A stretch of DNA of 7,788 nucleotides from Cytophagales bacterium (GTDB taxonomy: Bacteria > Bacteroidota > Bacteroidia > Cytophagales > Cyclobacteriaceae). Positions 1 through 7,581 of this stretch are shown here, piece after piece (positions within the stretch are counted from its first letter, which is position 1; every line of letters begins with the position of its first letter). The translations under genes and the position numbers were made by a program. The stretch is from positions 1 through 7,788 of the forward strand of contig JAJCYK010000046.1 of assembly GCA_029262935.1 (NCBI GenBank). The letters run 5' to 3'. The notes below the pieces were generated by a model. That model searched no databases, was not told the origin of the DNA, and worked only from the letters and a program-made list of their open reading frames with translations.

Positions 1-96
1 TCAAAAAAAACTTGCACTTTGAATAGCGATAACCATTATGGAAAGTCCAATTTGTTTGTTAAATTGCACTTTGCTAGGAAAATGTATAATAATTAG
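1..96 (+). CDS. possible 3' end of an upstream gene (31 codons visible)
   Basis: The frame beginning at base 1 stays open to a TAG at 94-96, while the other two plus-strand frames close at 20-22 and 24-26. The visible peptide is polar and basic, ends in RKMYNN, and shows no recognisable domain. It would end 20 bp before the glycosyltransferase start, a spacing that suits a gene in the same operon. An open run of this length can easily occur by chance, so this is only a possible C-terminus. If it is not coding, the stretch is the leader of the next gene. Confidence 0.25.
   Translation, partial: SKKTCTLNSDNHYGKSNLFVKLHFARKMYNN
12..73. repeat. 10-bp direct repeat, two copies
   Basis: TTGCACTTTG occurs identically at 12-21 and 64-73, 52 bp apart. 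Both copies have AAA just upstream (with one extra C in the first copy) and an AG a few bases downstream. The copies lie in different codon phases of the open frame at 1-96, so the repeat is not a repeated peptide. It could be a paired binding site ahead of the glycosyltransferase gene, or chance in AT-rich DNA. No function can be assigned. Confidence 0.35.
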
Positions 97-116
97 TAAC
101 AATCCCACCTCGTTTT

Positions 117-1235
117 ATGAAGCTACTATTTTATGATTCGGAAATCCCCATCTTATTAAAGAATACTGGAAATCCGATTGGAGGCGCCTGTGTACGTCAA
201 TATGCTATAGCACGAGGCTTGGTAGATAATGACCATCAAGTTGGAATACTGACTTGGAAAGGAGCTAAAAAATATATCGGTCATGATGATTTTGCATTTG
301 ATCTGGTGGAGTCTTTTCCTAGAGACAAAGGAATAAAGGTGTTAAGGGCGCTTTATATTTGGATGCCTAAGCTTTACAAGGCAATATCAAAATACCAACC
401 AGATTACCTTTTTCAGAAAGGACCTTCTGCAAATACCGCCATGTTGGGCATCATAGCGAAATGGTTGGGTATCCCTTTTGTCTATATGGTAACCAACAAT
501 TGGGACGGTGATGACCGGTTGTCTCAAGTGAAGGGCCCAGGAGTTAGGTTTTTATTCAGCAGAGGATTGAAAATGACCACCGCCATTATTTGTCAAAATG
601 AATACCAGGAGCAAACTTTCAAAAAGAAGTTTCCTGATAAGAAAACAATTCTTATGCATAATCCACTTTTCGTGGAAGGAGGGATGAAACCAGCCAAACC
701 CTTATCGGAGAGAAAGTATTTTGCATGGATTGGTAATTTTAAAACAGTTAAAAACATGCCAGGGGCTTACGAAATTGCTAAAAGCATGCCGGAATTCGAT
801 TTTAAAATCGCAGGAGCCAGGGTGGTTCCTAAAAGTTACGACCCCGGGACAAAAGACGCTTACGAGAAACTTAAGAAGCTCCCTAACGTGGAAATTGTGG
901 GCCATGTAAAACGGGCAGAGGTGTTACCCTTACTTGCCAATGCATACGCATTATTTAGCACGTCACATATGGAAGGTTTTTCAAACGTATTCTTAGAAGC
1001 GTTGGCTGCTGGGACTCCTATTGTAACACGTGATATCATTGATCCTGATGGTTTACTGGCAAGAAATGAGTTGGGTACAATTGTTAAGACCTGTGAGGAA
1101 ATGCCCAAAGCAATGCTAGCCCTAATCGATGAGAATATTTACAATAATATGGCGGCCAGGTGCCAGCAGTACGTAAGTGATAATCATAACCCAAAAACAA
1201 TTACGCATCAATTGTTAAGCGAACTTGTAGGTTGA
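117..1235 (+). CDS. GT4-family (group 1) glycosyltransferase
   Basis: This is a cytoplasmic or membrane-associated GT-B enzyme expected to move a sugar from a nucleotide-sugar donor to a growing glycan. The 372 residues fit a GT4 protein of ordinary size. The N-terminal Rossmann-like half has a glycine-containing acceptor-side loop (NPIGGACVRQYAIARGL, about residues 19-35). The C-terminal half opens with AWIGNFKTVKN (203-213), a usual start of the donor-binding domain, and carries the EX7E signature as E286 and E294 within MEGFSNVFLEALAAGTPIV. There is no signal peptide or clear membrane helix. The ATG at 117 is the first in-frame start that places the beta strand MKLLFYDSE at the N-terminus, and no strong Shine-Dalgarno precedes it, as is usual in Bacteroidota. 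It probably shares an operon with the next gene, 56 bp downstream. Donor and acceptor sugars cannot be read from the sequence. The family call is firm. Confidence 0.92.
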   Translation: MKLLFYDSEIPILLKNTGNPIGGACVRQYAIARGLVDNDHQVGILTWKGAKKYIGHDDFAFDLVESFPRDKGIKVLRALYIWMPKLYKAISKYQPDYLFQKGPSANTAMLGIIAKWLGIPFVYMVTNNWDGDDRLSQVKGPGVRFLFSRGLKMTTAIICQNEYQEQTFKKKFPDKKTILMHNPLFVEGGMKPAKPLSERKYFAWIGNFKTVKNMPGAYEIAKSMPEFDFKIAGARVVPKSYDPGTKDAYEKLKKLPNVEIVGHVKRAEVLPLLANAYALFSTSHMEGFSNVFLEALAAGTPIVTRDIIDPDGLLARNELGTIVKTCEEMPKAMLALIDENIYNNMAARCQQYVSDNHNPKTITHQLLSELVG

Positions 1236-1291
1236 TTCTGCTGAATACTGCTATCAATGGTTTCAACTTATCAGTGATATAGAATATAAAA

Positions 1292-2908
1292 ATGGACAGT
1301 ATTCGCATAGGGGCCGTTGTAAACGGCTCTAAAATCCCAGCATGGCACTATACCTTATTGGAAGAGATTTGCGCTTCCAATCACTACGACCTTGTTGTGG
1401 TAATGGTGATTACTCCCAAAATAAAGCTATCCCAGACGCTGGGAGCAAAGCTTTTGCAAAAATGGCAGACTTTTGATACCCGAAAACTACGCCCAAACGC
1501 CTCTGCTTTCAAGAATGTTTCGGAAATTTCGGAGAACACCGAATGCATCCCAATCGCGCCACTGAGGGAAGGGAAGGGCTTTAACTTGGAAGGAAAGGAG
1601 TTAAGCCAACTTCGGGAATGCCAATTGGATGTTTTATTAAATCTAAATCCATTCTGGGGTCCTCTGAACGCACTGGAATTTCCAAAATGCGGGGTATGGC
1701 ATTATTTTCATGGAGACTATCGTAGCCAACGAAATAACGAACCAGGTCACCAGGAGCTGTTACATCAGGCCGCATATAGTGGCACTTTCTTACTAAGATT
1801 AAGACCGGCGCCTCAAGACCATGAAGTATTGTACAATTCCTACGCTTATGTTGACAAAATTTCTCTAGGAAGGACCTTGCAAAACACCCAGTGGAAGGCC
1901 ATAGCCTTTGTCCTACGTAAACTGAAGGAGCTGCAACGCTATGGCCCAGAAGAATTTTTGGCCCGGACAACACGTAACAACAGCGATCTAAGCTTTTACT
2001 ATCATCCAAAGCATCCTAAACCCTACAGCTTAATGGCCTTAACTCTAAGGCAAATCATAGGGACTATCAAAAAGAAAATTCGCGAGAAATTCATTTTAGA
2101 AAAATGGATCTTGTTGTTTGATCGTGGCGAGGGTCCAGCTACTGACCTCTCTAAATACCAAAAGATCATACCACCCAAGGATCGTTTTTGGGCAGATCCG
2201 TTTCTTTACTATAAGAATAACAAACACTATATTTTTGTAGAAGAAGTAATTAATAAAAAGAAAGGACATATTGCTGTGATTGAAGTGGACCAGCAAGGGA
2301 ACTATCAAAAACCCACAAAAGTTTTAGACCGGCCATATCACTTGTCTTACCCCTACATTTTAGAATGGAAGGACGATGTTTACATGATTCCGGAATCGTC
2401 GGGCAACAATTCAATCGAGGTCTACAAAAGCACGAATTTTCCAAACGGTTGGGAACTTCATAAAACCTTAATGACCGAGGTGCAAGCGGCCGATACTACC
2501 TTGTTTTTTTATAACGATACGTGGTGGATGTTCACTAACATTCGGAATTATAGAGGGTATCCAAATTGGGATGAACTGCATCTGTTTTATGCTGATGATC
2601 CGTTTAGCGAAACATGGACACCACATCCATTAAACCCTATAGTTTCCGATGTAAGGGTTGCCAGACCTGCAGGCAAAATATTTGAATGGCAGGGTAAAAT
2701 TTATAGACCATCTCAAAATTGCTCTAACCGCTATGGTTATGGCTTAAAGTTTAATCAAATTGAAAAACTATCGGAGAACGAGTATGGTGAACGAGAAGTG
2801 ACTTCCGTTGAACCACTTTGGGAGGATGACATTAAAACGGTGCATACTTTTAATTTTGAACAGGGCCTGTCCGTTGTCGACGCTAAACTGAAACGGTCCA
2901 AGATTTAA
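1292..2908 (+). CDS. formyltransferase-like / GINT1-type beta-propeller two-domain protein
   Basis: The 538-residue protein has no signal peptide or membrane helix. Residues 3-200 resemble the formyltransferase fold: an opening strand (IRIGAVVNGSKIPAWHYTLL), then LDVLLNLNPFWGPL (112-125) and GVWHYFHGDYRSQRNNEPGH (134-153). That last stretch sits where Fmt and ArnA-type enzymes carry the Asn-x-His and SLLPxYRG motifs. The usual Asn is not evident, so formyl transfer is uncertain. After a basic linker (about 255-275), residues 290-525 match the beta-propeller region also found at the N-terminus of plant glucosamine inositolphosphorylceramide transferase and related to GH43-like propellers. Its marks are DRFWADPFLYY (297-307), YIFVEE (313-318), YPYILEWKDDVYMIPES (353-369), DTTLFFYNDTWWMF (401-414) and the late RPSQNC (472-477). 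Such proteins occur in bacterial glycan loci, but I know of no assigned reaction. Sugar-nucleotide or glycan modification is an inference from context. It follows the glycosyltransferase in the same direction, probably in one operon. Confidence 0.75.
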   Translation: MDSIRIGAVVNGSKIPAWHYTLLEEICASNHYDLVVVMVITPKIKLSQTLGAKLLQKWQTFDTRKLRPNASAFKNVSEISENTECIPIAPLREGKGFNLEGKELSQLRECQLDVLLNLNPFWGPLNALEFPKCGVWHYFHGDYRSQRNNEPGHQELLHQAAYSGTFLLRLRPAPQDHEVLYNSYAYVDKISLGRTLQNTQWKAIAFVLRKLKELQRYGPEEFLARTTRNNSDLSFYYHPKHPKPYSLMALTLRQIIGTIKKKIREKFILEKWILLFDRGEGPATDLSKYQKIIPPKDRFWADPFLYYKNNKHYIFVEEVINKKKGHIAVIEVDQQGNYQKPTKVLDRPYHLSYPYILEWKDDVYMIPESSGNNSIEVYKSTNFPNGWELHKTLMTEVQAADTTLFFYNDTWWMFTNIRNYRGYPNWDELHLFYADDPFSETWTPHPLNPIVSDVRVARPAGKIFEWQGKIYRPSQNCSNRYGYGLKFNQIEKLSENEYGEREVTSVEPLWEDDIKTVHTFNFEQGLSVVDAKLKRSKI

Positions 2909-3126
2909 CCCCTCAAAAGATTAACATTCAATAGTTTATCTGCAGTTTAAGTTGACCTTAAGCGCTTTACCCGGTATCTTCAAAAAAAAGTATGTCAGCC
3001 ATGCTACATTTAGCGGAAAAACCTATGGAAATTATTCTATAAACTATCCGTTTTATACCATTTTCTATACTTTTAGGAAACTAACCCTAGCTTTTATTGG
3101 TTTATAAAGAGTAACACCTAGATGTA
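2909..3126 (+). promoter_or_regulatory. intergenic leader before the lyase pair, weak promoter candidate
   Basis: This 218-bp gap is the largest between the plus-strand genes, so the lyases may have their own promoter. No perfect TAnnTTTG box is present. The best candidate is TTGACC at 2952-2957 followed after 17 bp by TATCTT at 2975-2980, which reads as a sigma70-like pair or a poor -33/-7 pair. A weak hairpin pairs AAACTAA (3078-3084) with TTGGTTT (3097-3103), with one G-U pair and a 12-nt loop, about 20 nt before the lyase start. There is no strong terminator after the stop at 2908. Neither signal is convincing on its own. Confidence 0.25.
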
Positions 3127-4560
3127 ATGAGCTATTCTAACTACCGTGCCACCGTACTATTTCTACTATTGATGCTATGGGGATGTTCCAGTTCGGATGA
3201 TCCTGTGCCCACGGCACCAATACCAGACACCCCCGATCCTGTGGATAATACGGACCCTAAAGACGTACCTGGAAGTGCGGATATTGTGGCTTTCCCAGGG
3301 GCTGAAGGTTTCGGTTCTTTTACACCAGGTGGACGTGGCGGAGCTGTAATTGCGGTGACTAATTTAAATGATAGCGGGCCAGGAAGTTTAAGAGAAGCAG
3401 TGGGGCGTTCAGGTCCGAGAATCATCGTTTTTCATACAGGAGGGACCATTGAGCTAAGTAGTCCCATTCAAGTAAGGAACCCATTCATTACCATAGCTGG
3501 TCAAACAGCTCCTGGTGATGGTATTACTTTAAAGGGGGTTGGGCTCACAATTGTGACCAACAATGTAATTGTAAGAGGTCTTAGAGTAAGAGTTGGCGAT
3601 GATCCCAATGGACCAGACCCTAGTAACAGAGACGGCATTAGCTTAGGGAGTACCTCCTCGGATCAAACATTTAACGTTATTATTGATCATTGTTCCGTGA
3701 GTTGGGCCATTGACGAAAACACAGCCCTTAATAATAATGTGCACGACGTTACCTTTCAAAGAAATATTATAAGTGAGGGATTGCATTTTAGCTTACATGA
3801 AAAAGGTCCACATTCCAAGGGAATGCTGATCGGAAAGAACAACGTGGATCGTGTTTCTGTCCACCATAATTATTTTGTGCACAATGACGCTAGAAATCCC
3901 AAGATCGCCATCGACGTCCGCGCGGAAATAGTAAACAACCTTATTTATAATTATGGCTCAAATGCAACAAAGCTTGGCCCAGGAGCAGAAGTAAATGCTG
4001 TAGGCAATAGTTATGAAACAGGTCCTAACACGGACTTAGGTAATAACGCCGGTGATTTTGTAAGCGGTGTTATTATAGATTCTGAAAACGGTACCGAGTT
4101 TTTACTATATGTTAAAGAAAACTTGGGACCAGGAAGGCTTACAAACGCCGGAGATGATTGGTTAGTGGTGTCTGGGGATGACAACGAAAGATTCCGTTCC
4201 TTGGAACCCGTACCTGGGTTTATACAAACGGGGATCGTAGAGGATGCTGTGGAAACAACCGCTGCAGGAGTATTGGCGGATGTAGGTGCAAACATACCTA
4301 AGTGGGACCCAATTGATGAGAGAGTAGTTCAACACTTTCATGATAAAAATGGCGCTATTATTAATTCACAGGATGACGTAGGCGGATGGGTAGATATGCA
4401 AATTGGTCCAACCACGATTGACTCGGATGCCGATGGTATGCCGGATACGTGGGAACAAGATGAAGGATTTAACCCAAATGATCCCGCAGATGGTAAATTG
4501 GACCAAGACAGCGATGGTTATACCAATCTTGAAGAGTATTTAAATCATTTTTTTCAGTAA
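3127..4560 (+). CDS. PL1-type pectate-lyase-like lipoprotein, first of a tandem pair
   Basis: This is a predicted secreted right-handed beta-helix polysaccharide lyase, expected to cleave uronate-containing polymers by beta-elimination with calcium. The 477-residue precursor begins with a type II signal (hydrophobic TVLFLLLMLWGC, lipidated Cys20). SSSDD follows directly, resembling the acidic lipoprotein export signal of Bacteroidota, then a Pro/Asp-rich linker to about residue 50. The lyase domain (about 53-420) contains FPGAEGFGSFTPGGRGG, VTNLNDSGPGSLREA, ITIAGQTAPGDGITL (121-135), RDGISL with D169, IIDHCSVSWAIDEN (D187, D196) and HNDARNPK with R256. By family pattern, D169 and the DHC/IDEN acids are candidate calcium ligands and R256 the candidate catalytic base. 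The tail (431-472) has two DxDxDG calcium loops of the thrombospondin type 3 or EF-hand kind. No type IX secretion domain is seen. ATG 3127 overlaps a minimal ATG-TAA at 3122-3127. The true substrate is unknown. Confidence 0.9.
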   Translation: MSYSNYRATVLFLLLMLWGCSSSDDPVPTAPIPDTPDPVDNTDPKDVPGSADIVAFPGAEGFGSFTPGGRGGAVIAVTNLNDSGPGSLREAVGRSGPRIIVFHTGGTIELSSPIQVRNPFITIAGQTAPGDGITLKGVGLTIVTNNVIVRGLRVRVGDDPNGPDPSNRDGISLGSTSSDQTFNVIIDHCSVSWAIDENTALNNNVHDVTFQRNIISEGLHFSLHEKGPHSKGMLIGKNNVDRVSVHHNYFVHNDARNPKIAIDVRAEIVNNLIYNYGSNATKLGPGAEVNAVGNSYETGPNTDLGNNAGDFVSGVIIDSENGTEFLLYVKENLGPGRLTNAGDDWLVVSGDDNERFRSLEPVPGFIQTGIVEDAVETTAAGVLADVGANIPKWDPIDERVVQHFHDKNGAIINSQDDVGGWVDMQIGPTTIDSDADGMPDTWEQDEGFNPNDPADGKLDQDSDGYTNLEEYLNHFFQ

Positions 4561-4621
4561 GCCTAGATTTTGATCCTCGGATCTTTATTGCTAATTTTTC
4601 ATTTAAAGAGATAAGAATATT
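4561..4621 (+). other. short lyase-lyase intergenic gap with a small hairpin
   Basis: The 61-bp gap suggests the two lyases are cotranscribed. It holds a small inverted repeat, GATC-CTCG-GATC at 4572-4583, followed by TTTATTG. A four-base-pair stem with a four-base loop and a broken T run is too weak to call a terminator, although it could slow polymerase or mark an mRNA processing point. An AAAGAGA stretch lies just before the next start, but it is not a clear ribosome binding site. Confidence 0.3.
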
Positions 4622-5965
4622 ATGCGTGGACTTTTTTTCCTGACCGTTTTAGCCTCACTAATGAGTTGCAAAGGAAGTTCGGGCGCGCAGCCTTGTCAAA
4701 TAGTCCATGAGAACCTTAAAGCTTTTCCTCAAGCTGCAGGATTTGGAGCCTTCACCAAAGGAGGTCGGGGAGGAACAATAATCGAAGTTACCAACCTGGA
4801 TGATAACGGGCCAGGGAGTTTTCGAGAAGCCTGTATGACACCAGGCCGTCGTACGGTCATTTTTAAAATTGGGGGGAACATCAAACTAGTAAGTATCATA
4901 AGAATTGTAGACCCCTTTATCACAATTGCCGGACAAACGGCCCCAGGAGATGGCATAACCTTATCCGGAGCTACTCTGGTGGTTTCCGCTAGTGAAACAA
5001 TTATTCGTGGTTTAAGAATTCGAGTAGGCTCCGAACAGATAAGAGACTGGGACGGAATTGCCATATTATCTATGAAAGACAAACCCGTTACTAATGTCAT
5101 AGTTGATCATTGTACCATTAGTTGGAGCATTGATGAAAATGTTAGCACCAATGGCCGCAGGTCCTACATTTCCAAAGTAACTTTTTCAAACAATATCATA
5201 AGCGAAGGGTTGAATGATGGTAGCAAACATTCCAAAAACCTTCCACACTCAGCAGGAATGCTCCTCAACAAAAGTGGGGTAGATAGTGTGTCTGTATTAG
5301 GGAATTTGTTTGCTCACAACAAATTTCGCCAGCCCAAAGTTGGCCTTGGAGTTACTGCGGAGATCGTAAACAACGTCATATACAATTGGGCCACCAAAAG
5401 CACCACCATAGCACCAAACAGCACGGTAAATGTCATTGGTAATTTTTATAAACCTGGACCCGATTGGAACGGGAGGTATCGAGGCATACTAGTTGGTGAA
5501 AACACTACTTCCGATAGTATGGGTCGTGTTTTTTTAAAAGACAATTGGGGCCCTGGATTGGATACCTTGAATATAGATGAATGGGATGCAACTTCAGGTG
5601 TGCGCACGTGGAAAGTAGATTCATCACTAATCGAAATCGGAACCGTCGCACAACGGGTAGGAGTTGCGTACAAACAAGTACTAGCCCAGGCCGGAGCATG
5701 GCCCAGGGATACCCATGACGAAAGAGTAGTAAATGATGTAATTAACGGAACGGGTAGGATATTAAAATCAGAATCTGAAGTAGGAGGAGTACTAGCTTTG
5801 GCCTCTGGGTCCCCTGTGAAAGATACCGATGGAGACGGACTACCAGATGATTGGGAGAAAAATCAGGGATTGGATCCCAATCAGCCTGACGATGTTCAAC
5901 TGGATCAAAATTGTAACAACTATCCCGACCTGGAGGATTATCTAAATTCCTTTTTCAAAAATTAG
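4622..5965 (+). CDS. PL1-type pectate-lyase-like lipoprotein, second of a tandem pair
   Basis: This is a paralogue of the preceding lyase, similar along its whole length and roughly half identical by eye in the N-terminal part of the domain. The 447-residue precursor has a type II signal (LFFLTVLASLMSC, lipidated Cys16) followed by KGSSGAQPC, with no acidic run, so the surface-export signal of its neighbour is missing. The beta-helix domain (about 33-395) repeats the family marks: FGAFTKGGRGG, VTNLDDNGPGSFREA, ITIAGQTAPGDGITL (100-114), DWDGIA (D144), VDHCTISWSIDEN (D162, D171) and HNKFRQPK with R236 as the likely catalytic arginine. The C-terminal tail has one good calcium loop (DTDGDGLPDD, 401-410). 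In the second loop the aspartates are largely replaced (LDQNCNNYPD, 427-436). Activity on pectate is the family default. In this biosynthetic setting, trimming or releasing the cell's own polymer is an alternative. The stop codon directly abuts the stop of the opposing flippase gene. Confidence 0.9.
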   Translation: MRGLFFLTVLASLMSCKGSSGAQPCQIVHENLKAFPQAAGFGAFTKGGRGGTIIEVTNLDDNGPGSFREACMTPGRRTVIFKIGGNIKLVSIIRIVDPFITIAGQTAPGDGITLSGATLVVSASETIIRGLRIRVGSEQIRDWDGIAILSMKDKPVTNVIVDHCTISWSIDENVSTNGRRSYISKVTFSNNIISEGLNDGSKHSKNLPHSAGMLLNKSGVDSVSVLGNLFAHNKFRQPKVGLGVTAEIVNNVIYNWATKSTTIAPNSTVNVIGNFYKPGPDWNGRYRGILVGENTTSDSMGRVFLKDNWGPGLDTLNIDEWDATSGVRTWKVDSSLIEIGTVAQRVGVAYKQVLAQAGAWPRDTHDERVVNDVINGTGRILKSESEVGGVLALASGSPVKDTDGDGLPDDWEKNQGLDPNQPDDVQLDQNCNNYPDLEDYLNSFFKN

Positions 5966-7522
5966 TTATTCATCCTTCTTCTTTTTCTTCTTACCACGTT
6001 TAGTAACCTTCTGCAGAATAAATTTGTCCTCAGGTGAGAGTTTTAAGGCTTTCAGCATTAAACCATAAACCAGCCACATAGTTCCGGCTACTACGGCCAG
6101 CTGAAGTATCAGCTGATCAGTAAACAAAAATTTCTTACCAGCAAAAGCCAAAGCACCGGCCACTAGCGCGGCCAATACAGGTTTGTAAAATGTGCGATTG
6201 AGTGGAAGGATCTTGTCGATTAATAAATAAGCCTCAACCATCATCAAAGTATTTAATAACACTACCGTTATCCCCCCGGCAAGTGCGGCTCCTACTAAAC
6301 CGTATTTCGGAATCAGTATAAAGTCTAGTATTAAGGTGGTTACCAAATAAACGATAGAATTATAAAAGTTCATTCTGGAATATCCGGACATGTTGAGTAA
6401 CGCACCACAAGCTCCGGTAGCTGCGTTAAACAGTGCACCGGATGCCAGAATTATAAGGCCAAGCATTCCTACCGAGAAATCCTTACCGAATATCGACAAC
6501 AGATTTTCTGGGAATAAAACTATGGTAAGAAAAATGGGAAAGTTAAATGTTAGGGACCATTTACTGATGGTTTGATAATGTGACTTTAACTCGGCAATTT
6601 TGCCTTCGTTATACAATTCCGCAAAGATGGGATTGGAAATAGACCTGAGAGCCACAAATCCCATGTTTCCCACATTGCTCATGGTCAATATCACGGAATA
6701 GACCCCTACATCGGATAGCAAACCAAAAACACCTAACACTAGTGCTTCGAAGTTTCGTCCAAATTGATTTAGTAACAGAGACAAAAATAGTGGAAATGAA
6801 AAAGCCAATATTTCTTTATCATGCCGCTCAGGGTGCTTAGGTAATTTTTTGAAAGGAAAGATCTTGTTAATGAAGTACAACATGATCAAAACGCTAATGG
6901 CAATGGCTGCAATGAAGGCAATAGTTACCTGCTTTATCTGAAAACCCAGCAATATAACCACCGCAGCAAACAACAATTTGAGAATGTTAAATGCTAGATC
7001 ATGAGAATACACATTGTATTGAATTTTCTTAAAACCGATAGCGACAGCTTTAAGACTATTTATAATTACCAGAAAGGGTATGGCAATACTAACTAGTCTA
7101 AGGATAGGTCCTAATTCTGGTTTTTTGAAAATGTACAGGCTTATAGGTTCGGCGGTTACAGCAATCACAAACGCCAAAACAAGACCTATAATTGCAGGAA
7201 GTCCCACTCCTAATTGGATCACCCCCCAAAGCTTGTTGCGATTCTTTTCACTCCGGGCAATGGCTACATAGCGTTTCATCCCTCCGTCCAAACCAATTAG
7301 ACTTACAGCTGCTGTTATAGTTGCAATAAGTATGGCCAACCGATATACTCCGTATTGCTCGGCTCCAAAGGTTTGAGCCATTATGTAAACAAAACCCAGA
7401 CTAATGCCTTGGACGAACAACTTTCCTACAAAGCCGATACTGCCGCCTTTAGCAGCAGTAACTATATTCTCTTGTTCGGACTTGTTAAGTGGGTTGGTAC
7501 TACTCCCTTCCTCTTTAGTCAT
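5966..7522 (-). CDS. Wzx-like polysaccharide flippase (MOP superfamily)
   Basis: This is an inner-membrane protein of the oligosaccharide/polysaccharide exporter type, expected to flip lipid-linked glycan repeat units from the cytoplasmic to the periplasmic face. The 518 residues slightly exceed a typical Wzx. After a polar N-terminus (1-24) they contain about a dozen or more hydrophobic segments, for example 27-50, 60-78, 102-124, 141-160, 176-195, 199-217, 238-255, 323-337, 350-370, 388-404, 408-432, 446-462 and 470-488. Family-like stretches include FGAEQYGVYRLA (52-63), GGMKRYVA (80-87) and LNQFGRNFEALVLG (251-264). The C-terminus is strongly basic (KRGKKKKKKDE) and should lie in the cytoplasm. 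It is transcribed toward the lyases from its own promoter upstream of 7522, and its stop sits base-to-base with the lyase stop. Transported glycan and partner polymerase cannot be told. A MATE or MurJ relative is less likely given these motifs. Confidence 0.9.
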   Translation of the reverse strand: MTKEEGSSTNPLNKSEQENIVTAAKGGSIGFVGKLFVQGISLGFVYIMAQTFGAEQYGVYRLAILIATITAAVSLIGLDGGMKRYVAIARSEKNRNKLWGVIQLGVGLPAIIGLVLAFVIAVTAEPISLYIFKKPELGPILRLVSIAIPFLVIINSLKAVAIGFKKIQYNVYSHDLAFNILKLLFAAVVILLGFQIKQVTIAFIAAIAISVLIMLYFINKIFPFKKLPKHPERHDKEILAFSFPLFLSLLLNQFGRNFEALVLGVFGLLSDVGVYSVILTMSNVGNMGFVALRSISNPIFAELYNEGKIAELKSHYQTISKWSLTFNFPIFLTIVLFPENLLSIFGKDFSVGMLGLIILASGALFNAATGACGALLNMSGYSRMNFYNSIVYLVTTLILDFILIPKYGLVGAALAGGITVVLLNTLMMVEAYLLIDKILPLNRTFYKPVLAALVAGALAFAGKKFLFTDQLILQLAVVAGTMWLVYGLMLKALKLSPEDKFILQKVTKRGKKKKKKDE

Positions 7523-7581
7523 TTAAAAAATGGTGCGGTGGTAGAATAGGATAAAATTTATAAAAATTTGATATATTTTGA

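Noticed and set aside
64..90. E. coli-like promoter TTGCAC ... TATAAT before the glycosyltransferase
   Set aside because: The spacer is only 15 bp and the pattern is not the Bacteroidota type. The -35-like part is also part of the repeated 10-mer, and the region may be the coding end of an upstream gene.
1581..2009. 142-codon minus-strand frame inside the two-domain protein gene
   Set aside because: It lies wholly within a well-supported plus-strand gene, has no recognisable motif, and its open length is a by-product of the opposite frame.
3122..3129. Start-stop mini-ORF (ATG TAA) overlapping the first lyase start
   Set aside because: The overlap ATGTAATG is real in the sequence, but there is no ribosome binding site and a single ATG-TAA can arise by chance in AT-rich DNA. 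No basis for a regulatory claim.
4572..4583. Terminator between the two lyase genes
   Set aside because: The stem is only four base pairs and the following T run is interrupted, too weak for an intrinsic terminator.
4729..5100. 123-codon minus-strand frame inside the second lyase
   Set aside because: It mirrors the conserved lyase domain. A similar antisense frame exists in the first lyase because the coding sequences are related, not because it is a gene.
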